From the NCBI RefSeq assembly GCF_014805625.2, contig NW_023998415.1:31475581-31539580 (forward strand): a stretch of DNA of 64,000 nucleotides, read 5' to 3'. Of this stretch, positions 46,802 through 60,600 are shown one piece after another. Every line of letters begins with the position of its first letter. Position 1 is the first letter of the stretch. The stretch is from Glossina fuscipes. Its lineage: Eukaryota; Arthropoda; Insecta; Diptera; Glossinidae. The translations under genes were made by a program, and so were the position numbers. Under the pieces are notes generated by a model. The model had not been told where the DNA came from. It searched no databases and worked only from the letters and a program-made list of their open reading frames with translations.

Positions 46802-49800
46802 ATGTACATTTTTATATAGACTCATTTACATCCTATTCTGCCGCTAGCGTATGAACATATTTTTGTTGCTTATCAAACGCATTAAACGCTTGTTTGCTTA
46901 CGTTAGTTAATATTTACATGTAGCTGCCTCGTATTCGTTCACTTCATTTTTGGGGGCTTCAGACATCATTTCAAATTTTTAGACAGATAACTTCAATATG
47001 TGGTTTTACTTTTAATTGAGGTTTAATGAAGTGTTTAATCAGTTGAAATCTCTCTCGCATTGTGAGCAAAATGAAAATGAATTTTTAACTCCCTTCGATT
47101 ATCGCAATTTTCAAAATAAGGCGAAGTCACATAGAACTAGGATAGTGTTGTAAATGACAATATCGTTAAAATATGGCTTTTTTTTTTTTTTTTGGGACAA
47201 TGATTGAATAGAATTTTGAAAAATGTTACAAACACACACATGTGTCTATTTAAAATATAATAAATAAGGGAAAATTTAATCATTTTTCTCACTCAAATTT
47301 AAGAATATTTTTCTTAAATAAAATAATTTTACTAAGCCATATTTGTCTACCGCTTCAGTCGATAACATTTTGTCATTTTTCTGGTAAAGTCATTATGCTA
47401 TTATTGTATAACTTGTGGAATTTTTTAGCAGGAAACTGCATCAAGCATCATCTTGCATGGTGTCAACTCTTTAAAACTAACTTTATTTTGTTTCGTTTAA
47501 GGAATATTTGTAATTGGAAACCCGGTCTATTATATTTGTCACTGTTGGCGCGTATGCTACTTAAAAGCCTTAATCCTTTCCTTAGTAATCTTTTAAGCCT
47601 TTAAGCGAACGTTTCGAAATTGTTTTTCGGGCATTTTTTTTTTTTTTTTTGAATTCGGAATCATTTTCACTGAACATAAAATATAATGTCATTTGCTGTA
47701 AATCATTCACAGGAGTACGCTGTTTATTACATATTTCCATTATATCAGACTTATAAAATTATCTAGTAATTTATTTTGCTTTCTATATTATTATTCGATA
47801 GAACGTTACATAGTGATAGAGGTGCGTCCACTCTTTGTTGAAGAATAACTAAACATATGATGAAACCTTTACGCCTCAAAAGCTATGTTATTTTTGGACT
47901 TAAATTATTTACATGCAGTGATACGAAACAATCATCAGTAGCGAGTAACATTCTGATCCAGTTTATCTGAATCAAATTATGCTTGAAGAATATGACATGG
48001 CCAAGACACTAAAAGAAGAAAGGAAATTTACTGAACGATCATAAACTGTAATGCAGGTGGTATTCAGAGCGTATGGAGTGAGTGCAACAACTTGTCATTG
48101 GTCCTTGCAAAATGGCAAAACTCGTATCCTATGGCAAGCTAATGTGGACAGAAATGTACTAACATGTGTACATGTGTGCGTATGAAGAAAAGCAACAACT
48201 GTTTCATGTTTGTTTTCTTTCTCATTTTTTTGTTTGCATACAAACACTCATGCATGTATGCATATCAAGTGATAAACTAAACAAGAAATGTACTTATTTT
48301 TCGTTTTTTAAACGGCAAACATACTTATACGTTACGTATAGTACGTGTATTAAATGAAAAAAGAAATGTAGTTTGTCGCTTATATGCTATATGTACGTAA
48401 ACAAGCAAACAAACATATATGCCTACTGGCGTTTAGGCAGCGCTATCAATGATAATCTTGGCTAAATGGTATACTTCACCAAAAAAAAATAAAAAAATAA
48501 AAATAAAAATAAATAAACAAAGAGTGAAATTTTTCACCATTTTCCTTACGAAAAAAACAAAAAATTTCATTTCATTTGCACTTGGCATCAAGGATGCTCT
48601 TGGGTCTTATCTTAATATGTAGCATTGTCAGTGGTGTCACTGTTACTGCCGACGGCCTTTTGGGCAACTGTGTAAGATGTTAAACGGGCTGCCCAGATAG
48701 CTGTTTGTTGTTGTTATTTTGTAGTCTCATTACGGATATGTTTTTGCTGCACGCTTGCATAAACACTTGCAAGTTAGAAGAAGTAACAGAAGTCAATCTT
48801 GATAGGTTATCGACTTTGATAGCCTAAGCGAAGTTACGCAATATGCAAAATAAGTCCGTAGTATAACAAAGAAGGAGTACCAACTAATGCATCAGAAGGC
48901 AAGAATTCTTTAGCGTCTGCTTCTCGATCATCATAATTTACTTTTTCAAAGTTATCCATGTAATGTAAACTAGGTTACCTTAGTATATGTAAAAAGTCAT
49001 TTGCTGCTGCTAATGGCCATGGCGGTCTTAGAGTCGATGAAAGACCGCAAGTTTTTCGCCGAACCAAGTCAATACAAACATTGCGACTAATATTCCCCTC
49101 GCTTAGTTTGGTTCTCAAAGACACTTTATATAATGTTTTGAAGATTGTTCGCACTACGTCTTCTTTGGAGATAGAAAATCGGAACTAAGTTCATTCTTTT
49201 CATCGGAAAGCAGCCTCATAGTGGTAGGCGCAAATTTCGTTCACGATTGCACTTTGGAGAGAAACTTAGTTTTATCGACGATGGAAAAACTGTGGAGGAT
49301 ATATAAATGAATGGGTGCTCTAATTATTATTAGAGCAAAATATTTTATGGCCATGTTTGCAACTCGTTTTCTATCGGTAGATAGGACGTAATTTTTATTT
49401 ATTAACAGTCTTTCTTTCCATGGCATTGAAAATACTCGTTACATTGGAGCCTTTTCTTAACGTTAAATAGGCAAAGCATATTCGTTTTAATTAGCTGTCT
49501 GAACTAAATAATTTATGGTGTTTTCATATGGGGAGAGAGAAGGAAAGTGTCCACAAGGACATCTTTTCGCTGCTAACAAAGTTCACATTTGGATACAAAA
49601 TTTCTGAATAATTTATGTGTACGCAGACGAGTGAAGAATATCTCTATGTGTAAGCTAAATATTTATAAATAAATATTTTAAGTAGAAGCATTATTTAACA
49701 AAAACCAACTTTGGAATCTAAAGATGTTCTTTAAAAAACTTATGTAATATTATTTCCATAATACGCTCGTACACAAGACTTTCTTGTCACAAAATTTTGA

Positions 49801-50866
49801 AAAATGATAAAAAAAATCACAGAAGCGAACAGATTTCATTCAAGGTGTTGCAATGAGCATTTTTGCATAAACATTTGGCACTAACATCAAAGCGAATTAT
49901 GAATATAAACAAAGAAATACTTTGATGCACGCACACAAACCCAAGGTCGTAATCTAAATTCCTAATATATTTACAAGAAAACAGGCGTAACATACAAACA
50001 AAAAAAAAAAAAAAAAAAAAGAAAAGATAATCATAGAAATGCCATCAACCCAACCAATAGCACTAAAGTTGGAAATGAATTGAAAAAAACCAAAAACGAA
50101 GAACGAAAAAAAAAAAAACAACCCAAAATTTGAAAGAAAATATACCGCCAATGCATGCAATTTACACACACGTGTACATCTATATATAAATTTCCTTAAC
50201 ATAACATTTTATAAGCGGTTTTAATAAAAGTCAGCCACATACTGAGTCATTTCATATCAGAAAATCAGCACTAGAATAAAAAAAGAAAGAGAATCACTCA
50301 AGGCTTCGTTGCTAGTGCTCATGCTGGCATTGCTTGGCTGATGTGTTATGCATGGGCATGGTGGTATCGTGTTCCACTATCTAGCTTCGCATCGTAACAA
50401 ACAAAATGCTCGCCTACTGACATAGTAACATAATCAACCATAACAAATCCATCATAAGAATGCATACACATTTACACACACACACACAAACACACAAACA
50501 CACACACAAAAACGCGTGTATTTACAAGTACTGTATATCGTATAAATCATGCCGCCGTACCTTCCGTACCATGTATGCCTACATATATTCGTATAGAGCT
50601 AAAGATAGCATGATATGCACATACGTAATTGCCCTTATTTACGTTAACAAGATCAATTTATGCCTCATTGATCGTGGCTGGCGGTTTAGTGTTTTGTATT
50701 CTCTGCGCTCTAGTTTAATGACAGAATGGAATGTCTTCGCGGTTTATAAACTATATCTTCAGTTATATGTTGTGCGTGTATACGAACACGTACGTGTACG
50801 ATGGCACGCAAGCAGTCAACAGAAATCATACAAATGGGTGACAACACAACACCAGTATATATGTTT

Positions 50867-50908
<42 letters not shown>

Positions 50909-51802
50909 TCATATGTTGATCATTAGAATTCGATGAACGGGGAAAGCGGTGCGTGGCATTAGCCACTTGTGTACATCTTACTATTTAAGTTCATTAATCA
51001 TTTTGATTCTACTTATTTTAATGTTTTGTTTTCACTTATATTTTCCCTTTATTTAGTTGACGTTCAGACATGAGTTCAGCTTGCCCTTATTACGTAATTT
51101 ATAGCTATTTGCATTATATAACCTATCTGCATAGAATTAATCTATCAAAATATTTCTCATTTCTTTGTGTCAATAAAAAATTAAAGGGAAAAAGGAAATT
51201 AAGTATTAGAACGATGTAAAACGTCCACAAATTGGTAAAGGATCATAAGTCTTTCTTCATTCGCTAAGTCATCATCATCATCATCGTCTTTTTTCACAGT
51301 TTGAAGTTTTGCTAACGAATTGTGAACGAAGAGTCTTCGTGTGCAATAATCTTGCCATGGGCAAGATTCATTTCGGGCGCTTGCCGACGCTGGCTATTTA
51401 CTAACGAAAAACGCATCCTGGTTTAATTTCCTGGCAAAAATAATACATACTAGAATCATTTTCCCCAACATTTACTCGCTATGCTATGCTAGAAAATCTA
51501 TAACAAAGTGATCGGAACAAAGAAATTACTTTTCAATATATAAAATATATGTATATAGATATCTTGCGAAAAATGTTTGACTCTCATGAGCAATGCATCA
51601 AAAACCTCGTTACATTTACGAGACCCCAATTATTATGTTTTTGAAATTTATCGATACCAATACAAGTCGTACGTAGCAGAGAGCATTATAAAAGATAAAT
51701 ATAAATTAGCTGTCAGGAAACTAATTGCTTAGAAAATTATGGAGGCAACGAGAATTTGGTTTTTCCAAGGACAATGACTGTCACGAACATAAACGCCATT
51801 TG

Positions 51803-51839
<37 letters not shown>

Positions 51840-53639
51840 CTAATGATATAACATAATATAATTATTTTGGTTATCATATTATGTTTAAATGAAAATAATT
51901 TGGCGCATAGGTCTGGGAAATCAGTCACGTGAAATAAATATGCAACGCGCCGTATACATTAGCTTCATTAGTGTGAGATGAAATATTGGATAAAAAATAT
52001 ATTAAATATATATATAAGATATTACTCAATAAGTCTCCTGTCTAATACATATGTATCACTGTGACATCACTGCTGACAGAGGCATTTGTTAGATGTCAAA
52101 ATTTCATGACATTCTGACAATTAGTTTACAAGGTCATATATATATATACATCTTCGTAATAAATATTTTTTTTTTTTTTGATTTCTCTTAAATTTATTTT
52201 TTGTTTTTTTTTTATAATTTTTTACAAAAAAGATTATATATATATATTTTAATTTGCATTAAATATGATTAAATTAATAAGAAATTGAATGTAACGGATT
52301 GCTTTAAATATTATCGATCGCTTTATGCAAACTTTGCAAGATATAACTTTTCGCGTAGTTTTACTTCAATAATCATAATAAATTATTCTGTAATGATAAT
52401 AGACACTTGAAAGCATTTCATTGAAAATCCGTTGCAATTCTCCCTTTAATTTAAATCAATTTTTATATTTATGCATATTTTTATGGCTTTTTAATGTTTT
52501 TAAAATTAATTGTTAACACAAACATGTAATAATAAATTTTATTACATTATTATTATGCATAAATTTTTATGAGCCTTTAGGGAGACAGACGCATTCAAAC
52601 ATTCACATACTTATAAAAGGAATGCAATCTATTTAAGCACGTGTTTGCTGTCAATATACGCTAAAATAATTAGTTAAACTTTTAGCTATGGTTAGCATAC
52701 AAAATGTGTATGTAGACATTCATTTATACAGGGTCAGAGTATTTGCAACTATATCTTATGCGGTTATGTTATTTACTACTACTACTACTACTATTACTAC
52801 TACTACTACTAGTACCTTTGATTCAAATTAGTAAGTAAAACATTGACGATATATGAAATTTGTTATTGTTTATGCTACACTAAAGTTTACATATAAGAAT
52901 TTCTATAGCATAGACCATAACGAGCATTAGATAATGAATTAATATTTTAGATAATATCGATTTTATTTTAATGGCCTTGGCACAGTGTTGCTGGATATTG
53001 GATATATATCTATTTTATATATTTTGTCGTATTTCATTTATCTCACGCATCAAAATTTTAAATTTTTCAAAAAAATTAAATTTTAGCTTAAATAAATCTT
53101 AGTCAAAACAAGTTTTACATATCCGTAGTTTTCCTTGTTACATTTGGCACGGACGGCCTTACAATTATTTTTTTCGCTCGCATGATACTTGTACTTGACA
53201 ACTCAAACCATTTTCTTGCCGAATGTCGTGCAAAAATTGTCCGAGTAACTGGACGTCTGTCTCTAGTAGTATAAGCTTAGAAGCCTAGTTGTTTTCAATA
53301 AATTTTCCCTTTACTTTATTATTTCCTGAGACAACTTGACTCCCACCTATCAATATAGGTATAATATATATGTATGTATTTTTGAAAATAAGGCGTACTG
53401 AGGAGAGGGCATTAGTATTTGTACACATTTCATAATATAGAGCTATTAAATGAAACAAATTCATATGCTCCGACAATCCAGTGCTAAATGAGCAGCATAT
53501 GCCTCTTTAAACAAAGAAAGGCTGCTGTCACGTTGCCAAGCAAATGGTAATGGTAATTACGTCACGAAAAATGTAGTCGCTGCCTTGACACCGCTGATAT
53601 TTCGATAAAATACGCACACACACACACACGCACTCGACC
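46801..53639. other. Long gene-free stretch
   Basis: About 6.8 kb without a supportable gene. It holds poly-T near 47177 and 47635, poly-A near 49998-50021, and (CA)n at 50473-50510. Poly-T occurs at 50869-50900 and 51809-51836, and a (CTA)n/(TAC)n array at 52774-52813. The longest frame (50460-50936) is built across the CA and poly-T arrays. Confidence 0.5.
52774..52813. repeat. (ACT)n trinucleotide array
   Basis: About thirteen ACT units with one ATT interruption. Confidence 0.9.
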
Positions 53640-54620
53640 CAATAACGAGTTAGCTTTCGAAACGTGCGATGGTGTACGAGAACGACAACGATACGGACTG
53701 GGCGGAACATAAAGCCGGGATCGTGGTCATAAGCAGTTGAAAAGGCGTCAAAAATGTGTTCGTAAGGATGAGTACCCAAATTATTGGGTCCTCCACCATA
53801 CTTAAGTGCCTTGGTGTGTTTGCTGATTACCGGTCAATCTTTAAACGGCATGACCAGAAGAAGCGAAAGCGACTCACTTGTCTTTGGCACGCATTATGTC
53901 AAATATCAGAGGGCTTAGAAATACTATAAGAGAGGTCATAACTGCCGTAGTTATATCTGTGTTGTTGTACGCAAACTCAGTGTGGGCTGACGTTTTCACT
54001 ATAAAAGTAACGTACAGAACGATGGCGAGCATATACTAGCTCATCGTGGTCGTGGTGGCGATACCGATCGATATCCTGACGGAGAAGAGTAGGCGCAAAT
54101 ACGAAAGGAAACCGAGAGAGCGTACGTAAATGGCGGCCTTCAAGAAGGAGAATCCCCCCGACATTAATGATCAATCACGATCGGAGACGGAGACAGCGAT
54201 GAAAAATTAAAAAAACGTTTTCCTTCGTTCTCGACGTAGCGCCATGGACCGGAAGACGGCATCGGAAGGTAAACTATTACCTCACACAGTTCCTAACTTG
54301 TTATGGTGGCTTTCGAATCTACCTACACCGGTTCGGACATGATAATTCGTGCGAAAACGTGCAAGAAGATGTGGAGCACGTGGTGTTTAATTGCTCGAAA
54401 TTCGTGACATATGGTCGATCTAGATGCAGCCTGCACGACACAGTAGAGTGTTTAGCCATGAGCTAGCACTGCAACACAGCTTCGTGACCAAGATACTGTA
54501 GGAACTAAGGCGGCTAGAGAGGCAGCATGTGAAGAGAAGAGCAACGAGTCTCCATGAAATAAAACTTAACAGTGATACCGCAAAGGAGTGTGTTCGATGA
54601 AGCGTGTATGGGGGGTAGTT
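53640..54620 (+). mobile_element. R1-clade non-LTR retrotransposon remnant (3' part)
   Basis: The C-terminal part of an R1-type ORF2 is spread over three frames. The frame from about 53702 reads AEHKAGIVVISS (stop) KGVKN, then SSTILKCLGVFADYRSIFKR. This matches 'LAeHKTEaVLiSsrK' and 'lkYLGV.iD.Rl.F..H'. A second frame has REVITAVVISVLLYANSVWA, VTYRTMAS, and AIPIDILTEKSRRKYERK, matching 'svllYaapvWa', 'aYRTvs', and 'iPi.ll..Er...y'. The frame at 54266-54466 has YYLTQFLTCYGGFRIYLHRF, then DVEHVVFNCSKF. This is the diagnostic R1 C-terminus 'yLTQfLTGHG.Fr.YLhrfg....C..C....E...HvvF.CprF'; the first knuckle cysteine pair is reduced to one. About 150 bases of non-coding tail may follow. The upstream endonuclease and catalytic RT core are missing. 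Confidence 0.82.
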
Positions 54621-57600
54621 TTAGTGCGTAGACGGCATGGATGATGAAACGTGTAACAATACACAAATACATGCACATACATAATATCTCATAATGTGAG
54701 AAATTCGAGATTATCAGGAAGAAATTTTGCAAAATGGTCACAGAATGGTTTCCGAAGAAGAGTCTCAATGTGATTCAAAACGATTTGCTGTGATGGCCTT
54801 TCACTCTATAGATGTTAAAGTGAAAAAATCATAAAATTTTCCTGATAATTGTTTTTTTCTTTCGTAACTAATTACTACATCAAGCTGTTGGTAACACCTT
54901 GATTATGATCTGATTATTATTCGTGGCATGGAAGCATGATTTTCACATCATTTCCGCAAATGACGGGTGTTCTGGATTCGCCTTAAAGCCATTTTAATTT
55001 AGCCATCATATATAAAAATGTTATTGTATTCTCTCTAGCAAAACGTTGTGCGAATATTAATTCATTTCAGTTTTTTCTTATTGATTTCTTCTTCTTCTCT
55101 TGCATTGGGTTTGATTTTGCTTTCTTCTTGTGTTTATGCATTTACGATAAATCTAATATTTATAGAATCGTTTAGCACTTCATTTCAAATACATAGACGT
55201 TTATAATTGTTGTTATTGTCGTTTATTACTGCTGCTGGGCTTACTGCAGATATTTTATTATCATCATTTTCACCATCATCATCAGCCTCGTATTCGTTTT
55301 TTTTTTTTATTATTGCTGTTTCGTTTCTTTTCTTTTCTTTTCATTTTCATTTTTCTTACTTTGTATTTATGATTTTATGTAAAAGTTTTATATACATCTA
55401 TACATCTGTCTATGCATCTGGCTATGTGTTCATCGTTGCTGATTGTTATACTGTAGTTATTTTTGTGATCTACAAATGCTAGTGTATATATATATTTATA
55501 TATATATTTGATAATGCCAGCTGCTATCTACTACAGTGTTTTTCCATGTTTTATTATCGTTGTTATTATTTTATTTCACTGACCTACTGTCCTATTGTTT
55601 ATTGTTGTCATGTTTGCGTTAGTTTTTTTACTCATATATATACATTTATACGATACATATTTTATTTTATACACATTTTTTGCAATATTTAGCAATAATT
55701 TTACTGAACAAACAAACTAGTCTGGCAATAACCTTTAAATTTTCATTTAATAGAAATTATTTTTTTTTTTAATTTTAAATCATATTTTCATTCATTTCTT
55801 TTAATTTTGTTATTTACCTAAATGCAACTAATCATCAATAGAAGATCGGTTCAAGTTAATTTCATTTCAATTTCAACTATTTATAGTTCGTAACACTCAC
55901 ATGTGTAATATCTTTTCATTTGGACCATTTTCGATTTGAGCGTCTTGTACGTTTACGGTGACATGTTAAAATTTTCTCAATTGCCTGCAGTCCTTCTCTG
56001 GAAGTCTACCATTTACAGAAAATTTGCGCGCAACTTCGACAATATTTTCGATTGTCACATGCGTTTCCACGAGTGAACAACTCAAGTAAACATTGAAGCG
56101 CGAAGCAAATGTTGCTGTACTTCAACATGAGGGTGTTGCATATGGTTCCAATCTACTAATTACGCGCAGCCCGCAAAATCGATAGAATTGCTTTCGAATA
56201 AATTGCAAAATCGGATGTTTTCGAGTTACGTGTCTATGAAACTGGATCGAGATTTCACGCGTCCAGGAAAAGAATAACAATTTTGTAATCAAGTTCCTCA
56301 AGGGACGTCTTCATTTAACAATTCGATATATATGTTAAATAGGTGTGCAAATAAATTCCGCCCATTGATATTTATATGCGTCATAAAATGTGCATAACGT
56401 GAAATTGTAGGTGTACGTAACATGGACATTGGAGCTGATACGGTGTAAGTTTCAGTTATTTACAGGTTTTCGTTCCATGCATATCAAAGTGTAAAGAAAT
56501 GACTATCTGCATGGATCGTCGGTAAACCAGATTCTAATGGGGCCAACTAATCAATTCGGAATTAACGACAAAAATTAAACAATCGTGCAATAGTTTTAGT
56601 TTTTAGTTGTCCAAGACATGTACCATTGTCTTATTATTTGTTTCCTTTTAACTATACGTATTGAGATTTTTATTGGGAACACCCTGTTTCTCAATACGCC
56701 ACTGTTTAATTACATATAAATTTATTTCAGATATTTATTTATTTATTTACGTGTGGTTTCTGTCTCTCTGGTTTTGTCGTAGCTGTAAATAAATTATGAT
56801 GGTTGAACTAAAACCGTAATCATATTGCAGTGTTAGACGAAGGATGCTACCCGAAGATGGAATTATGTTACTTTTGTCATTTGCTTTACACCGTATAGAA
56901 ATGTATGCGGTCGATTTCATAGAGGATACAAATTCTCAGCGTCAGCGTCTTCGGTCTGTCTCTTCACCAAATTGTCTCTTGCCCGGCACTTAAATATTAG
57001 AAAATAGCCGGAGATATATCAAGAGCATTTCTAATTGATTTTGAAAGACGAGATTGCAGAGGGCCCATCAATTTTTCTCTTCGCAAAAATGTTCACAATA
57101 GTTAAATATTTTCTTGTTTTCATATATATGTTTATTATATTGATAAAAGAATAAATTTAAAAAGAAAACAACTTCCTCCGAAAAATCAATTTTACTCCTA
57201 ATATTAATCTGAAATTTCGTAGAGACATTTATGAGAGAGGTTGACGAAATGCGTTCTGAATACAGACAATTTTAATCGTGCCCCTAAGACAACTTCTATT
57301 GGGGCGCTTCCCCGATTAGCCAAGACGTCAATTAGTTCACCTTAATGGTTTATATAAAGAATTTAATTAAGTGGTTTTTGCGGCTATTAAACTATGGTTT
57401 TCGAACCTAAATTATACTTTTGTAGTTGTTGAATGAAAAAAGTAAATATTTCGAATATTATTTCATATAATAATAACAATAACAAATCCTTTCGCGATAA
57501 ATGATCATTTTATTGTTTTTGTTCAAATTGATAGAATAATTTCTTACCTACTTACCTAATTAGGACTTTAGTGAATATTTTTAGGTTAGCTTTTTTCGGT

Positions 57601-60600
57601 TGCAAGTGGTAAGTTACTTTCAAATCAATAATCATTTTAGGCGAGCTTGGTGGCTTCTTTTACATTTTTTTTTTAAACTAACTTTAAAAAATTGCTACCC
57701 TTCGTTGCGACTTAATCTTGTTGAATGGAAAAGAAAGCAAAAAGGGAGGGCACCTCTCTGATATGTGCTCAAGTTAACAATGTCTGTCGGTACACAATAT
57801 TATTGATTGGCAGTTCCGTACAATTGTGCATTTATAGAAAAGCATATATCATGAACGGTCCTTACCTTTGCAAGTAAATTTATCTAATTTAAAATTTTCT
57901 CCTGAGTGAAGACCTTGTTTTCTCTGTTCAAAAAAGCTTCGTCGCTGACGGCCTTTTGGAAATAAGTAACTTAAAGGGCAGAACAAGTTTTGTGTTAGAC
58001 GTCTGCACAATTCAAACAAATACTATCTAAAAGACCCCAAGTGGGTGCATTGGGCTCTAGAGAAGAGTTCATTACACACGAACACTTGCATAATATAAGA
58101 ACATGTTGAGCAATGCTCGTCTAATTATTTACAGAGCAGCCTCATGTCTTCGCGGATATTCATCTTTATTTGAGAGCATTCGGCTATGTTGATACAGGTG
58201 AATACTTGAATATCTTCTAAAAACAAGTGCACCGAAACATTTGCCATCGCCAAGTGCGTGCTGGCGAGTAAATATCTGACTAACCTAATTATCGTTGAAA
58301 ATGAGCAATAGAAAGCATATCGTTCCATTTTATTTATTGAAGGGGAAGAGCTTGTGATAATCAGAAAAAAACATTTGAATCAAATATCTTCTAAACGCTG
58401 CTCATTTTTTCGCTTTCTCCTGATAAATGGAAAGATAATAAAATTAAGCCATAAAGTGGTGTTTAGTAACTCCTTCGTGTCATTCACATAAAGAAAAAAA
58501 GGCAAGAAATTTACAAATTGAGTATAATATTGCAAAAGAAACCACAAATCCGATAAAAATAACAAAGCACACGTATTTAACAATAAAAGAAAATCAGCGA
58601 TTGTTATCCATTTTATGTAAAAAGCTGCCAGTTTTTTTTTTTATCTCTTAAGTTTCTTTTTTTTTCTATTTTTTTTATTTTTTTTTTTTTTTTTTACATA
58701 AGCGCCATCAAATTTATAAAGCATTGTTGTGCTGGTTGCTGTCGATTTACTTCATCACACCTACGTCTAAGCAGCAATTTAAAGGTCGCCTCTTACATAC
58801 ACTTATTATTAAATCTCCACATGGGCGTTACATTTGTTGAAGGTGGCTTAGATCGCCTGAGTATTATGATGTATGTATACATATGTACGCCTTGTGCTTG
58901 GATTACATTTTTAAATGGGAAAATAATGATCCTATATAAATCGTTGCAATAAAAGCAATAAGAAAACGAAGAAGGTTGGGCACAAAAATTACTTGCAGAA
59001 GTTGTCTTAACACTTTATGAAAGGTAATCTCACTTCTTTCGCGTACGATGAGAATGATTATAATAATAACAATTTACTATTTTGTTGTTATTTGACGTTG
59101 CTTTATTAGAAGATTTTATTCGCGTGCACATAAGTCCAGATATCCAAGAAATTTTTATTCTTATTTTCTCTCATTCGGTAGTATTGCAACGTCCCTGATA
59201 GTACTCTCTCTGTAAATATGTAGAATAAGATGGTGTGTCGTTCTGTCAAGTATAAACGTAAATGTGATTTATGAAGTTATGAAGATATTGAGCTGAAGAA
59301 AAGTGTAATAGAATATATGATACGATGCACTATATTTATCGTTGCAAATTTCTTATTCATTACAAGAATTGTTTTTGACAATTTTCTTTAATAAGCGATT
59401 TACTTACAATAAATATAATTCGGTTAGAGTTAATGTATACGGTATGCTAGATATGGTGGGTACACAAAATTCGCCTAACTAGATAAATGGATTTGTCTTT
59501 CTTATCTTTTAATACGACGCGTATAAGTGTTTGGGTACTGGAATATTCAACACGAACTAAATGTGGCTTCCTTGTTTTTTTTTGCTCTACTAAATGTAAG
59601 TCATGGAAAGAATTGAGAGTTTTTTTTTCGTCTATACATTAGTGGCATTAAAATATTGGTTATTGTGGTGCGTGTTTGGGCACAAATTATCATGTGCTTT
59701 AAGGATAATTTGCTTTCTAATAAGATACGAAATGTATATAATTTACGGTTGTATGTTAAGGTATATAATTTTTGGTGTAGCTATGAGTCGCATGTGCTAA
59801 GGTATAATGTAGAATGCTTCTTATTCTCTAATTATAAGTTGGTTTACACAAGTATAAGTATCGATTTTTGAAGAAAAAACTTTTTTTTTTTTTTTTTTTT
59901 TAAACTGTATTAAATGTACTGTTCTCTAGGAAATAAAGCGTCAGAGTCTCATCACTTTATCACGCAACATTATTTAATTCACTACAGATCCATGAGCCTA
60001 TTCGGAAATTACTCTTACATTTTCCAAAAATTCGTAGAATAAATCTTTCTTTTTACGATCATTATCTGAGAAGCAAGAATGTGATGACAATTAGCAAAGA
60101 TTTGTGAATATGAAATTCATCCCTTAATGCGTTCTAAAATGTGGTGTCATATTATTGTCATAGCACGTTTCACACGCTAGGAGAAATCGTTAAAGAAAAG
60201 CGGAAGCAATTTCTCGTAGTAAACAATAGGATATGATTAAGTAACATAATGAATTTAAAAGTTTATCGGCTCCTAATCATTACGGAACGGGAATTTACGT
60301 TTCACACTTTGCCGGGTATAAACTATGTATTGTATAATAAATTGTTTAGTGTCTTGCCTCTGCAAGAATAATATGTCACGCAAGCAATGATATAACTTTT
60401 TTCAATTAAAAATATTAATAATTTAACTTACAAAAAACAAAAAAAAAAAAAAAAAAAAAAATATATATATATAAAAAATAAATAAAAAAATAAATAAATA
60501 AATGACAAGCCTTAAAAGAAAGCGCTTTTATCATTTCTATTAATATTAATTAGTTTTTTTAAAACATCAAAGCAATCAGTTTTGCATGGGGAGATAATGC

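Noticed and set aside
50460..50936. 158-codon ORF
   Set aside because: It is built from a (CA)n array at the start and a poly-T run at the end, with no family motif between. It is an artefact of simple repeats.
58125..58328. 67-codon minus-strand frame with protein-like composition
   Set aside because: No motif, no splice support and no paralogue in the window were seen.
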